Below, piece by piece: positions 34,760 through 45,200 of a DNA stretch of 64,000 nucleotides. The stretch is from Chryseobacterium balustinum (GTDB lineage: Bacteria; Bacteroidota; Bacteroidia; Flavobacteriales; Weeksellaceae). The notes below the pieces were generated by a model, which was given only the letters and a program-made list of their open reading frames with translations, did not search any database and was not told the DNA's origin. The first letter of the stretch is position 1. Each line of letters starts with the position of its first letter. Where the stretch lies: contig NZ_FUZE01000019.1 of the NCBI RefSeq assembly GCF_900168205.1, positions 1-64,000 of the forward strand, read 5' to 3'. The position numbers and the translations under genes are program-made.

Positions 34760-36262
34760 ATGCAGATAGAAACACGCACCCTGAAAGTAGACGACTATGA
34801 TGAGTTGGTAGAAACCATGCGCAGAGCATATCCTCAAATGTCAGAATACGTTTGGTCAAAAAAAAGCATTGCCAAGCTGAATAAAATTTTTGAAGCCGGG
34901 CAAATCTGCATCACAGTAGACGGAAAAATTGCAGCCGTTGCATTATCCATTATTGTAAACTATGATGAGTTTGGGGATGATCATACGTATAGTGATATCA
35001 CCGGAAATTATTCTTTCAATACCCATATTTCAACCGGAAATGTATTATACGGAATAGAAATTTTTGTTGATCCCGAATATCGTAAATTGAGATTGGGAAG
35101 AAGATTATACGATGCCCGAAAAGAGCTTTGTGAATTATTAAATCTGAAATCCATTATTTTGGGTGGAAGAATTCCGCACTATCACAAATACAGCAACGAA
35201 ATTTCGCCTAGAGAATATATCAGAAGAGTAAGGGATAAAGAAATTTATGATCCTGTGCTTTCTTTCCAGCTTTCTAATAATTTTTTGCCGATAAAAGTGT
35301 TGAAAAAATATCTTCCCGAAGACGAAGCTTCTCATGAAAATGCGGTTTTACTTCAATGGAATAATATTTACTACAGCAAAAAACCAAACACAATGCAGGA
35401 TAGCGTTATCCGTTTGGGATTGGTGCAGTGGCAGATGAGGCAGTTTAAAGATATTGATGCTTTTTATGAGCAAGTTGAGTTTTTTGTGAATGTTATGGGA
35501 GATTACAAATCAGATTTTGTGCTTTTCCCAGAATTGTTCAATACTCCTTTGTTGGCTCCATTCAATAACCTTTCTGAGCGAGACAGTATGATTGAGCTGG
35601 CAAAAATTACGGAAGAAATTAAAGCAAAGATTTCAGAATTGGCTATCAGTTATAATGTGAATATTATTTCCGGAAGTATGCCGATTTTTGAAAATAATGA
35701 TTTGTACAATGTGAGTTATCTCCTTCACCGTGACGGTAGAATCGATGAATATAGAAAAATTCATATCACTCCCAATGAAAGAAAGTACTACGGAATGAAA
35801 GGCGGGAACGAGATCAAAGTGTTTGATACCGACTGTGGAAAAATAGGTTTGGTTATCTGTTACGACGTTGAATTTCCTGAATTACCAAGAATTTTAGCCG
35901 ATCAAGGAATGAAAATTTTATTCGTTCCTTATCTTACCGATACTCAAAATGCGTATATGCGAGTTCGTCATTGCGCGGCTGCAAGAGCCATTGAAAACGA
36001 ATGTTATGTTGCGATTGCAGGCTGTGTCGGAAATCTCCCCGGAGTAAATAATATGGATATTCAGTTTGGTCAGGCTGCAGTTTTCACGCCTTCAGACTTT
36101 GCATTTCCTTCAAATGCGGTGAAAGGTGAAGCTACTCCAAATACAGAAATGACACTCATAGTGGATGTTGATTTAAACTTACTAAAAGATCTTCACTACA
36201 ATGGTTCTGTTCAAATTCTGAAAGATAGAAGATCAGATCTGTATGAAACTTATTTGAAATGA
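34760..36262 (+). CDS. GNAT acetyltransferase fused to carbon-nitrogen hydrolase
   Basis: 500 residues. N-terminal GNAT domain (about 1-155) with the acetyl-CoA loop region EIFVDPEYRKLRLGRRLYDA. C-terminal nitrilase-superfamily domain (about 220-490) with its Glu-Lys-Cys triad visible in DFVLFPELFNTP (Glu), EYRKIHITPNE (Lys) and GLVICYDVEFPE (Cys). This fusion is a known arrangement; it probably hydrolyses an amide whose amine is handled by the acetyltransferase, but the substrate is unknown. It stands alone with its own terminator. Confidence 0.9.
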   Translation: MQIETRTLKVDDYDELVETMRRAYPQMSEYVWSKKSIAKLNKIFEAGQICITVDGKIAAVALSIIVNYDEFGDDHTYSDITGNYSFNTHISTGNVLYGIEIFVDPEYRKLRLGRRLYDARKELCELLNLKSIILGGRIPHYHKYSNEISPREYIRRVRDKEIYDPVLSFQLSNNFLPIKVLKKYLPEDEASHENAVLLQWNNIYYSKKPNTMQDSVIRLGLVQWQMRQFKDIDAFYEQVEFFVNVMGDYKSDFVLFPELFNTPLLAPFNNLSERDSMIELAKITEEIKAKISELAISYNVNIISGSMPIFENNDLYNVSYLLHRDGRIDEYRKIHITPNERKYYGMKGGNEIKVFDTDCGKIGLVICYDVEFPELPRILADQGMKILFVPYLTDTQNAYMRVRHCAAARAIENECYVAIAGCVGNLPGVNNMDIQFGQAAVFTPSDFAFPSNAVKGEATPNTEMTLIVDVDLNLLKDLHYNGSVQILKDRRSDLYETYLK

Positions 36263-36335
36263 TTTTCTTTTAATTCAAACAGATCTTGTGGATTCAGCAG
36301 TTTTTTGTTTGATCTAAAAATTTAATGATATTTTG

Positions 36336-36365
36336 AAGCACTTTCTTTTTGAAGGTGCTTTTTTT
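36336..36365 (+). terminator. Terminator of the GNAT-nitrilase gene
   Basis: AAGCACTTTC, five T, GAAGGTGCTT (one G-U pair), then a T run. It starts 73 bases behind the stop codon. Confidence 0.8.
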
Positions 36366-36366
36366 A

Positions 36367-36422
36367 AATTTCTCTCTCAAATTTAAAGATCAGCTGAATC
36401 TGCAAAATCTGCGAGAGAAATT
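36367..36422. repeat. Imperfect palindrome with GCAGATT-type sequence
   Basis: AATTTCTCTC at the left and GAGAGAAATT at the right pair exactly; between them lies CAGCTGAATCTGCAAAATCT. Similar text is found at 49420-49439 and 61212-61265, so this is probably a dispersed noncoding repeat. Confidence 0.5.
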
Positions 36423-36547
36423 AAAATCTTTTGATCCTTTTGCGATTTAAAAAATATCATAAACTAAAAAAATTAAATCAAATTTAAAATACGATCCACA
36501 CTCAGTTTAAACTAAAAACCGACCTTTCGAAATTAAAATTTCCTGTT

Positions 36548-38356
36548 TTGAATCGATCGCTTCCTATTTTATTCGTCTTCCTTTTTTTCTTTTCATTTGA
36601 TCTAAAAAGCCAGCAAATACCTGTGAAAATTGCTTTTTTAGCTGATGTCCATTTTCAGGATTTATATGGAGAATTTTCAGATTCAGATTTTAAAGGAATT
36701 GAAAATCCGAAAACAGGTAAGAAAACTATTCTCAGAACGATGGATTCTCAACTGCATTCCACAAGGATTTTTAATGAAAATTATTTTGCTTTTCTCGCGG
36801 CTTTGGATGATATTGCTAAAAGAAATATCAAAATCGTTGCGCTTCCCGGAGATTATACAGATGACGGACAAGCTTATAATTTGCGGGGTTTAAAGAAAAT
36901 TTTAGAAGAATATCAGAAAAAATATCAAATGCGGTTTTTCATCACGACGGGTAATCACGATCCTGTCGGTCCGTTTCTGAAACAAGGAGGAAAATCTGAT
37001 TTTATGGATGAAAAGGGTGGTGAGCTATCAATTGTCAGTGACAAGAAATGGATTAAAAATAAAGAAAAAAGAGCTGTTCTTACGAAAGATATTGCGATGT
37101 CGGGATATCTGGAAATTTTGAATGAGATGAAAGGATTTGGTTTTGTACCATCTGAAAAAGATCTTTTTTGGCAGACTCCCTTCAGTAGAGATTCTTATGA
37201 ACAATTTAATTTAAAAAATGCTTTAAAAGACTCTGAATATTCCAACAGAATGTATGAGGTAAGTCCTGGTTTTTCGGTGCCTGGCTTTTCTTATGTTGTT
37301 GAACCAGTCGAAGGGATTTGGTTAATGGCAATTGATGGAAATACCTATATTCCCAAAAATAACAATGGAAATCCGAAAGATGAAAATAATTTTCAAGGTG
37401 CTTCCATCGGGTACAATACTATTTTAACCAATAAAAAACATTTATTTTCCTGGGTTGAAAAAGTGGTGATCGAAGCTAAAAAATATAATAAAATATTAAT
37501 TGCTTTTACTCATTATCCGATTTTAGATTTTAACGATGATGCTAATTCAGATATCAAAAAATTGTTAGGAAACGATAAATGGCAAATGGATAGAGTTCCT
37601 CAAGATGAGGTTGCAGAATTGTTGGCAAAAGCCGGTTTGAAATTACATTTTGCAGGACATATGCACATCAACGATACCGGAATTAAAAAATTTGATGATG
37701 GAAAAATGCTCGTCAATATTCAGGTTCCTTCTTTAGCAGCGTATATTCCTGGGTATAAAATTCTCACGGTTAATTCTGAGGATGAATTTGAGGTGGAAAC
37801 GATTTCCATTAAAAATGTTCCAAGATTCAACGAGTTGTTTCCGCTTTATGAAAAGGAGTTTGATAATTTAAAAACTAAGAACTCCTCAAAGGAGATCTGG
37901 AATAAAGATATTTTAAAAACAAAAAATTATCAGGATTTTACATTGTTTCATCTGAAAGAGCTGGTGAGACTTCGTTTTATTCCTTCCGACTGGCCGAAAG
38001 ATTTTATTGAAAAAGCTTCAAAACTTTCAGGTAAAGATTTGTTGGAGTTAAGTTCAGGAAATCAAAAAACATCCAACAACGTCAAAAATAAATTTACAAA
38101 ATGGAACTTTGAAGATGCACTTTTAAATCTTTATCAACTACAATCTGCAGATGAATTGGCAAAAAAAGATATTCTTAAAAAAAGGCTTTCTCAGTATAAA
38201 ATTTTAGAACAAAATTTTGAAAATTTAAAAACCAATGATGATTTTTTGAATCAACTTAAAACTTTCTTTAAGATTTTAGAAAAACTGTCATCAGGAGATG
38301 CTTCAGACCATTTTAAGATTGATTTTCAGAAAGGTGAAATTGTGAATTTGAAGTGA
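36548..38356 (+). CDS. Secreted calcineurin-like phosphoesterase
   Basis: 602 residues. Signal peptide MNRSLPILFVFLFFFSFDLKSQQ. The start codon is TTG: the frame upstream runs to a stop at 36485-36487 without any ATG or GTG, and the signal peptide begins right at this codon. Dinuclear metal-site motifs are complete: ADVHFQD, LPGDYTDDG, TTGNHDPVG, FTHYPI and AGHMHIND. The C-terminal 200 residues are helical and charged with no clear family. Probably a periplasmic or surface phosphodiesterase/phosphatase. It abuts the converging GLPGLI gene with no base between the stops. Confidence 0.88.
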   Translation: MNRSLPILFVFLFFFSFDLKSQQIPVKIAFLADVHFQDLYGEFSDSDFKGIENPKTGKKTILRTMDSQLHSTRIFNENYFAFLAALDDIAKRNIKIVALPGDYTDDGQAYNLRGLKKILEEYQKKYQMRFFITTGNHDPVGPFLKQGGKSDFMDEKGGELSIVSDKKWIKNKEKRAVLTKDIAMSGYLEILNEMKGFGFVPSEKDLFWQTPFSRDSYEQFNLKNALKDSEYSNRMYEVSPGFSVPGFSYVVEPVEGIWLMAIDGNTYIPKNNNGNPKDENNFQGASIGYNTILTNKKHLFSWVEKVVIEAKKYNKILIAFTHYPILDFNDDANSDIKKLLGNDKWQMDRVPQDEVAELLAKAGLKLHFAGHMHINDTGIKKFDDGKMLVNIQVPSLAAYIPGYKILTVNSEDEFEVETISIKNVPRFNELFPLYEKEFDNLKTKNSSKEIWNKDILKTKNYQDFTLFHLKELVRLRFIPSDWPKDFIEKASKLSGKDLLELSSGNQKTSNNVKNKFTKWNFEDALLNLYQLQSADELAKKDILKKRLSQYKILEQNFENLKTNDDFLNQLKTFFKILEKLSSGDASDHFKIDFQKGEIVNLK

Positions 38357-39193
38357 TTATTTCTTAGATTTTCCTTTCCTTTTCAAAATATCAATCTCTA
38401 TAATATTATTGTTTTTGCTGATCTGTTCAAGCATAAATTTTTTCTGTTCACGGATAATTTGTTCGCCCGTTCTGAAATTTCCTTCAGCATCTCTCTGGTC
38501 AGGAATTCTTCCCACTAGATATGCTGTAGGGTCGGTTCTATTTTGAAAGTATGTTTTTAGATAGGCTTCATAATCAAGTTTTGTTTCCCGAGATTCATCT
38601 TTACGGTAAGGATATTCGAAAGGACTTTTAGTATTTTTAATGCCTTTTAAAACAAATTTGTGGCTTGCGGTTTTGTCCTCAATTTTTAAAATTAACCCTG
38701 GTAAACCATGAAATTTATAAGGTCCATCCTGAATCGGAATATCTTTTGCAAACCATGCAATCCAAGTTCTACCCCCAAATTCTGTAGTTGCTTTCTGTAC
38801 TTTATAGTTTAAAAGTTCATCAAATTCATTAGATAAATTCCATTTTAGATTTACATTTTGCTCAACATTGTATTTGGAATCACCAACTTTAGTTTCAAAA
38901 GAAATTTTTTTATTGTTCAAATCTTTAATATCCATTTCAGAAATTTTATAAGGAAGCGGCATTACCATCAAACCTTTTTTGCTTTCTGCATTTATCGTAG
39001 AATCTGAAATGTATTTATCTAAACTATAGTAATGTGATTTGTCTTTGTCAACATTCAAGATCATGATTTGTTTACTTATATCTTTCTGATTGGTAGAATC
39101 TGAGATAAATTGATATTCGTAAGTAAATTGTTTATTTTGAGCCGAAAGTTGAATGGTAAAGAAAATAAAAAAGAGATGTAAGGATAATTTCAT
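38357..39193 (-). CDS. GLPGLI family protein
   Basis: 278 residues. Signal peptide to about 18 (FFTIQLSAQ) and the eponymous motif in FHGLPGLILKIED at about 165. The family is a Bacteroidetes-specific set of secreted proteins of unknown function, often found in paralogous clusters. A frameshifted second copy lies directly upstream. Confidence 0.9.
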   Translation of the reverse strand: MKLSLHLFFIFFTIQLSAQNKQFTYEYQFISDSTNQKDISKQIMILNVDKDKSHYYSLDKYISDSTINAESKKGLMVMPLPYKISEMDIKDLNNKKISFETKVGDSKYNVEQNVNLKWNLSNEFDELLNYKVQKATTEFGGRTWIAWFAKDIPIQDGPYKFHGLPGLILKIEDKTASHKFVLKGIKNTKSPFEYPYRKDESRETKLDYEAYLKTYFQNRTDPTAYLVGRIPDQRDAEGNFRTGEQIIREQKKFMLEQISKNNNIIEIDILKRKGKSKK

Positions 39194-39270
39194 CAGTTAA
39201 ATATTAAAATGGAACAGTATCTTTTTGCTGAAAATTATTCGGAAAATTGAATGTTTAAGGGAAATATAGT

Positions 39271-39591
39271 TTATGCAATTCTACTTGATCTTGAGCTTTT
39301 TCCACAAACCAAACAATACAAATCTTCTCGCCAGATTCTGTTAACTTTATAATTTAATACCGTATTAATTTCCTGATCGATATTTATATTTTCAGCTAGA
39401 GTAGATTTCTCGGGACTTGATTTTATATCTGATGAGGTTTCCTTTTCTGCTTTTGAAATGAAATCGCTTTTCTTGCTTTCTGATATTAAAGTAGAATCTG
39501 AAATGTTTCGTTTTACGTTAATAAGATCTTTATTTTGCGCTGAAACCAGAGCAAAACTGACAATAAATAAAAGAGTTAGAAATAATTTCAT
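39271..39591 (-). pseudogene. Truncated, frameshifted GLPGLI paralogue
   Basis: 106 codons from MKLFLTLLFIVSFALVSAQ (an upstream in-frame Met at 39612 is less likely). Pieces of the neighbouring GLPGLI protein are recognisable: ISDSTLISESKK against ISDSTINAESKK and VLNYKV against LLNYKV, but the middle has been deleted. After LNYKVNRIW the frame ends in an unrelated tail, while the +1 frame continues as GEKICIVWFVEKAQ, resembling GRTWIAWFAKDIP of the intact copy, then stops. So this is a decayed duplicate; a short secreted peptide could still be made. Confidence 0.65.
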
Positions 39592-39645
39592 AATTTCAAA
39601 AGTGTATCCCAATTTAGTGAAAATTTGAATGTGATTTTAATTTTT

Positions 39646-40734
39646 TTATTTGCCAGTTAAAGTTTTTAAAAATGGTAAAACTTGTGATGAACCATCTAAT
39701 GTTTCGATAATAATTCCTCTTTCATTAATTAAATAAAGAATGGGATAACCATTAATTCCAAACTGTTTTTCAATGTTTTTTTGGTCAGAAATAACAGTAA
39801 AGTTTACTTCTTTGTTAACGAAATATTTTTTGACATTTGCTTTAGAATCTGAACCGAAAATATTGATGAGTTCAATTTTAGGATTTAAATTAAAACCTGA
39901 GCTCAAAATATAGTCTGAAATCATTTTTGAATAACCACAATTGGTTGAAGAAAAAAGGAGAAGGGTTTGTTTTTCTTTTTTTGGATTAAAAGAAAATTGT
40001 TGACCATTAATATCAATTGCTTCAAAAGGCTGAACTACAGTATTTTTTGCTAAAGGCTGTAAAGAATCTTGTCTTTCGTAATATTTTAAAGCATAATCTT
40101 TTGGAAGAATAACTTTGAAATTGGTCGTTTTATCAAGGAAAATATAATTACTGAATAAATAAGTTACGGTTTGTCCCAATTTTCCATCTACAAAACTTTT
40201 TCTTTCAAACTTGCTGATTGTAAAATTTCCCGAAATGTAAATATGAAATTCGACTTTTATTTCTTTTCCTTCGTAATGATTAATGCTTTCTATGTTTGAA
40301 TAATGACTGTGAATTTTCCCGTCGATTTGGGTTTCATCAATAAAACTCCATTTCTGTTTTAGCAAAGTGGTGGGTCCAAATTGTCTGAGACGGGAAGCTG
40401 AAATTGCGGCGTTTTGATTTTCTTTATTTTCGTATTCGTAAATGGTTTTTTCGGTGTGATTGACTTCGTAATAAAAATTGTTTTTGTAGAATTCCTCCGA
40501 AGTTTCGTTCTTGCTGTAGAATTCGAAATCTTTATTTTGAGGTTTGTAGACGGTATATAAAATACTGAAAACAGAGATTGCATCCGTTTCAGGATTTGGA
40601 TAATAGGCGGTAGTTTTATAGCTGATTACATTGGCTTGGAAATATTTGCGTTTTGCCTTTTCTAAATCAGGAACCTGAGCGCAAAGTTGGTCGATGCTTA
40701 ATAGCAATAAAACAATACTTATAATCTTCTTCAT
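39646..40734 (-). CDS. Thioredoxin-fold lipid-free secreted protein with CxxS motif
   Basis: 362 residues from MKKIISIVLLLLSIDQLCAQ, a signal peptide; a start six codons earlier is less likely. The N-terminal 220 residues are a beta-rich domain without a family I can name. The C-terminal 140 residues have a thioredoxin/TlpA-like fold: TLLLFSSTNCGYSKMISDY at the active site and GYPILYLINERG with the cis-proline. The usual CxxC is CGYS here, so it cannot form an internal disulfide and may act as an isomerase or in monothiol chemistry. Confidence 0.7.
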   Translation of the reverse strand: MKKIISIVLLLLSIDQLCAQVPDLEKAKRKYFQANVISYKTTAYYPNPETDAISVFSILYTVYKPQNKDFEFYSKNETSEEFYKNNFYYEVNHTEKTIYEYENKENQNAAISASRLRQFGPTTLLKQKWSFIDETQIDGKIHSHYSNIESINHYEGKEIKVEFHIYISGNFTISKFERKSFVDGKLGQTVTYLFSNYIFLDKTTNFKVILPKDYALKYYERQDSLQPLAKNTVVQPFEAIDINGQQFSFNPKKEKQTLLLFSSTNCGYSKMISDYILSSGFNLNPKIELINIFGSDSKANVKKYFVNKEVNFTVISDQKNIEKQFGINGYPILYLINERGIIIETLDGSSQVLPFLKTLTGK

Positions 40735-40778
40735 TTTTATTACAGATGACATTTGTTTTGTATTTATAGTTTATTAAT

Positions 40779-41198
40779 TTAATACTCTAAATTTTCAAAA
40801 TACATTTGTAATCCTAATGCTCTATTTTTTACAATTTCTTTTTTCTTATTTTCAGCAATATTATACCACATTGTTCCTTCTTTTACTTCAAAATAAAATT
40901 TAGTAATGAATTTAAATTCTTTATCTCTATAAATAATCCATTCCTTTTGAGAAGCTTTCAATATTTCAAAAGCTTCTTTTGGAAGTTTAGTTGAAAGAAG
41001 ATTATAATATTTATTAAGCTCTTTATCCCAAGACTCTCTTGCTTTTATAGTACATTTTCGCATTTCAGCATTCGAAATATCTTGTTTGTCAAAACATTTT
41101 GATTCTTCAATATCTATAAAATTTTCTTGCTGATTTTTATTCTGAGAAAATACCGAAACAGAAAAAAAAATAAAAAGTAGAGAAACCAATTTTTTCAT
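40779..41198 (-). CDS. LprI-like (DUF1311) secreted protein
   Basis: 139 residues. Signal peptide to about 18, then the lysozyme-inhibitor LprI N-terminal-type domain with two Cys in SKCFDKQDISNAEMRKCTIK and the helix signature LKASQKEWIIYRDKEF. Members are small secreted helical proteins; lysozyme inhibition has been reported only for some. Confidence 0.8.
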   Translation of the reverse strand: MKKLVSLLFIFFSVSVFSQNKNQQENFIDIEESKCFDKQDISNAEMRKCTIKARESWDKELNKYYNLLSTKLPKEAFEILKASQKEWIIYRDKEFKFITKFYFEVKEGTMWYNIAENKKKEIVKNRALGLQMYFENLEY

Positions 41199-41209
41199 AA
41201 TTTTTGAAA

Positions 41210-41647
41210 CTAAAAATTCTTAAATCGATACGGTATTTTCACAATATCAATTACTTTTTCACCTTGACTATTTTTCCCGGCGGTCCACTTTATATTTTGG
41301 GTAGATTTTGCCGCGGCGGCTTTCACTTCTTTATTAAAAGTTTCATTTTTTCCGAACGTTGAAATATTAAGTACATTTCCTTGTTGGTCTATCTTTAAAA
41401 TGATTTCTGTATTTAAATTTTCACCAATGTCCTGTAACTTTTTTTTATCAATATTCTCATCAATATTCTTCAGAAATGCTCTGTTTCCACTCGGAAAATG
41501 TGCAGGGAAAGTTACTCTCGGCGGTGGCGGAACAGATAAATCCTGCGGTTGTTTTGATTGGTATCGGTCTGCGATTTTTATTTCGTGTTTTTGAGAAAAA
41601 ACTATAGTAATAGAAAGAATACTGAATATGCAAAATATTTTTTTCAT
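41210..41647 (-). CDS. Secreted TonB-C-terminal-like protein
   Basis: 145 residues. Signal peptide to about 18, a proline stretch (LSVPPPPRVTFP), and a C-terminal region (about 75-145) resembling the TonB C-terminal fold: EIILKIDQQGNVLNISTFGK, then a helix with AAAAKS and a last strand IVKIPYRFKNF. No membrane anchor of a true TonB is present. It may be a periplasmic energy-transducer-like protein of unknown partner. Confidence 0.65.
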   Translation of the reverse strand: MKKIFCIFSILSITIVFSQKHEIKIADRYQSKQPQDLSVPPPPRVTFPAHFPSGNRAFLKNIDENIDKKKLQDIGENLNTEIILKIDQQGNVLNISTFGKNETFNKEVKAAAAKSTQNIKWTAGKNSQGEKVIDIVKIPYRFKNF

Positions 41648-41662
41648 GCTCTGATTTAATCA

Positions 41663-42214
41663 TTAATTGTTTTCTACTTTATTTTTAATTTCTGCAATTT
41701 CAGGATATTTTACAGAATAAATTATATCGTATTTGTCTCCTTTCTTGAAATTGTCATTATAATTATAAATTCCTTTTTTATAAATACCGTTTCTGGTTTT
41801 ATATTGAAATATTGCCCAAACTTTCCATCCTCCTCTTGTGTACCTGCTTTCCAGATTTATTACTTCTGCAATTGATTTTTCAATTGGTTCATTATTTAAA
41901 ATATTTTGAATTCTTCTATCAGTTAAATTTCCTGTAATAATCATTGAACAAAACATCCCAATAACTGCAAAACCTATTATTGCAGTGTTCTTAATCGTTT
42001 TTTTTATCCACAGCATTTTATTCGAACTGAAATTTGGTTTTTTAAAACTGTAATATTTCCCCAATAATGAGAACGTAATAATTAGCCAACTACAGAAAAA
42101 AAATAAATAACTTATTATTTCCAAAAAACCGTTGTCTTTATAACCAAAAAAGAAAATTACTGAAAATCCTACTAAGATTAAGAGTATTCCATAAAGTAAA
42201 GCTTTATTTTTCAA
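41663..42214 (-). CDS. Three-helix membrane protein, DUF3592-like
   Basis: 183 residues. Hydrophobic segments at about 8-24, 30-47 and 75-97 are followed by a soluble C-terminal domain (about 100-183) containing SIAEVINLESRYTRGGWKVWAIFQY and a closing YDIIYSVKYPEIAEIKN, which is the pattern of DUF3592-type small proteins. Function unknown. It precedes the TonB-like gene by 15 bases. Confidence 0.6.
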   Translation of the reverse strand: MKNKALLYGILLILVGFSVIFFFGYKDNGFLEIISYLFFFCSWLIITFSLLGKYYSFKKPNFSSNKMLWIKKTIKNTAIIGFAVIGMFCSMIITGNLTDRRIQNILNNEPIEKSIAEVINLESRYTRGGWKVWAIFQYKTRNGIYKKGIYNYNDNFKKGDKYDIIYSVKYPEIAEIKNKVENN

Positions 42215-42272
42215 ATTAAATATTTTTCGTTTACTATTAATAAAGGATGAAAATCAAAAAAAGTTTTAAAAT

Positions 42273-45200
42273 TTACCCCAAAACAATTCTCCCATCAACT
42301 TCCTTCAACACCCCTTTTCCAATCAATTCCTCCACAGAAAAATTCACTACAGAATCAATCTGAGAACCCACTTTCGCAAACCCAAAAGTTTTACAAACCG
42401 CACGAACCAATTCGTCCTTATTTAAACTCAAACTCGAATGCATCAATTCCATAATAGCAACCGATATTTCTTCAGGAGCAATCTCATCAATCAATCTTTT
42501 TTCTATTGAATTGTCTCGGTAGAAATCAAGATTTTGAGGTTGTAGATTTTCGTTCCAGTAAAATTTCTGATAATTTTCTGTGGTTTGTAAATTCGGGATA
42601 GAATTTAAAGTTTCCAAAAGATAATTATTCATTTTTCCACCTGCTCTTGAAGTATTCCAAAGTTTAAGAATCTTCCTGAATAAAGCATTCTGGCTAATCG
42701 GTGATTCGATATCAATAATCGTTTTAATCTGATTTAAAAGAACGGGTTTATTTTCAAAAAGATAAATAGATTCTGAGTTCGCATTAATTTCCGGACTCAA
42801 TTCTGCTGCAACATAAGAAATCATTTTCGAAGGTTTTTCAGTTTCCGAAACTTCACTCAGATAGACTTTTTCAGAAGTTTTCAGTTCAATGATTTCTTCC
42901 TTTTTTTCTTTTGTCTCGGTCTTTATTTTCTCAATTTCAGCCTGAATTTTTTCAACAATTTTTTCTTTATTTTTAATCCAGTCCAGAGTCCAGATCCTGA
43001 AAACATTCCATCCCAAACCTTTCAAAACATTCGGAACAAGCAATTCTCGGTCATTGGTGGTATTGATATTGAAATAATTTTCACTGTCCACTAAAATCGC
43101 CATCAAATATTCGCTTTCATGTTCAGGATTAATAACGCCGATATCGATTTTATATTCCGAAGTTCCGATGTTGGTTTTGATTTTCAGACCGCCTTCCTCC
43201 AAATGTTTAGTAATCGAATTCACCATCAGTTTTTGTTGATTTACCGTTTGATTTGAATTGTGATAAACCAAACCTTTTTCAGAAAAGTTCAAGAAGTTTT
43301 TTAACCCTAAAACACCTTCCGAACTCGTCCTATTCATGTCTATTTGGTCGCCTTTTAACGAAGAAAACACTTTCATTTCGTAACGCGCTCTTGTTACAGC
43401 AACATTCAGTCGTCTCCAACCTCCGTCGCGGTTGAGCGGACCGAAATTCATCGAAACTTTTCCGTCTTCATCAGGTCCGTAACCAATCGAGAACAGAATA
43501 ATATCACGTTCATCACCCTGTACATTTTCAAGATTTTTAATGAAAATTGGTTCCTCAGAATTAATGGTAAACTCTTCCAAATGCGGATTTTCCTGAAATA
43601 ATTTCTGCAGTAAATCTTCAATCAGACTTTGCTGAGTCTGGCTGAAAGTCACTACACCAATCGATTTTTTATTTTGCTTTTCAAGATGATCTTTAATGTA
43701 TTGAATTATTGCTTCTGCTTCATTTTTATTGGTTCTCGTTTTTCCTTTATCGTAAAATCCGTCAATAAATTCAAACGTTACTTTTCGGTTCAGATCATCC
43801 GGAGATGGGAACGTGAGCAGTTTATTATCGTAAAAATGAGCGTTGGAGAAAGAAATCAAACTTTCATGCTTGCTTCGGTAATGCCTCAGTAAATAATTTG
43901 AAGGAATCGAAAGCGCCAGACAGTCATCCAAAATACTTTCCAGATCTTCGAGCTCAAAATTTTCTTCATCAACTTTCTGGGAAGCAAAGAAACTCGTCGG
44001 CGGCATCTGTTTCGGATCGCCCACAATAATCGCCTGTTTTGCCCTCGCCAAAGCACTTACTGCCTCAGAAGTAGGCAGCTGCGAAGCTTCATCGAAAATT
44101 ACTAGGTCAAAATGCTCTTCATTTACATCAAAATATTGCGCCACCGAAATCGGACTCATCAACATACAAGGTTTCAGCCTCGGAATTAAAGTTGGAATTT
44201 GATCGAATAGTTTTCTAATCGATAAACCTCGACCTTTGTTTCTGATGGCTTTCTGCAAAATTCCAATTTCTGAGCTTTGAACGGCTTCCTGAGAAAAATT
44301 AGGAATTCTATCGCTCAGTTTCATCGTTAACTGATTTTTGGTCAGTTCCGTAAATTCTTTATGAAGATTTTTATACTGCTGAATCTGAGATTCGTAAATA
44401 TTGGCATCAAAACCGTTCAAAGTTCCCGAACTGTAAATGGTTTTAATGAATAAATTCAGATGAATGATTTTTTCAAACTCGAGTTCAAGAGATTCTGTAT
44501 CGAGCCAGCCTTTTTCAAGGAAATCGATGAACCAGTTTAGGTTTAAATCTTGTGCTTTTTCTTTTAAAGCATTAAAATTAATCCAGTCTTCCAACTGATG
44601 AATATTCTGAATAATTGTCTGTAAATCCGCATCATTAGGGATTTCATGCACAAATTCTAAAAGCTGAGTTTCTGCATTGTCAAAGTCTTTCAACGTTTCA
44701 ACGACTTCAGAAATATTCTGATTGTTATCTTGTTTTGATGAAAAATCTTTCAGCCATTCCGGAAAATTCGGAATGGAAATTTTTTGAGTTAAATCCTTCG
44801 TACTTTCAATGGTTTTTAAATCTTTTTCAATCGAAGAAATATCAAACGAATTTCCGGTAAAATAAAGATTCGTCACCGATGAAAGTGCATTGTAATGAAG
44901 ATTGTTTAATTGATTTTTAAGTTGCTGATAATTTTCAAGCTTGTCAAAAAGTCCATCGATTTGCACATCAGATTCTATTCCTGATTTGGCGTAACCGTTT
45001 AGTTGCTGTTTTACTTTCCTTTGTTTAAACCATTTCGGAATAAACCATGTATGTTTTGCCTGATTCCACAACAATTTTAATGAAGCAAAATCTATATTTA
45101 AAATGGAAGAATTAAAATTGGAAGTGATTTGATTTTCAGTTTGTTGAAGCTGAGTTTGCTGAGTCATCCAGTTTTTGAATAAATTCAGCTGACCTTCATT

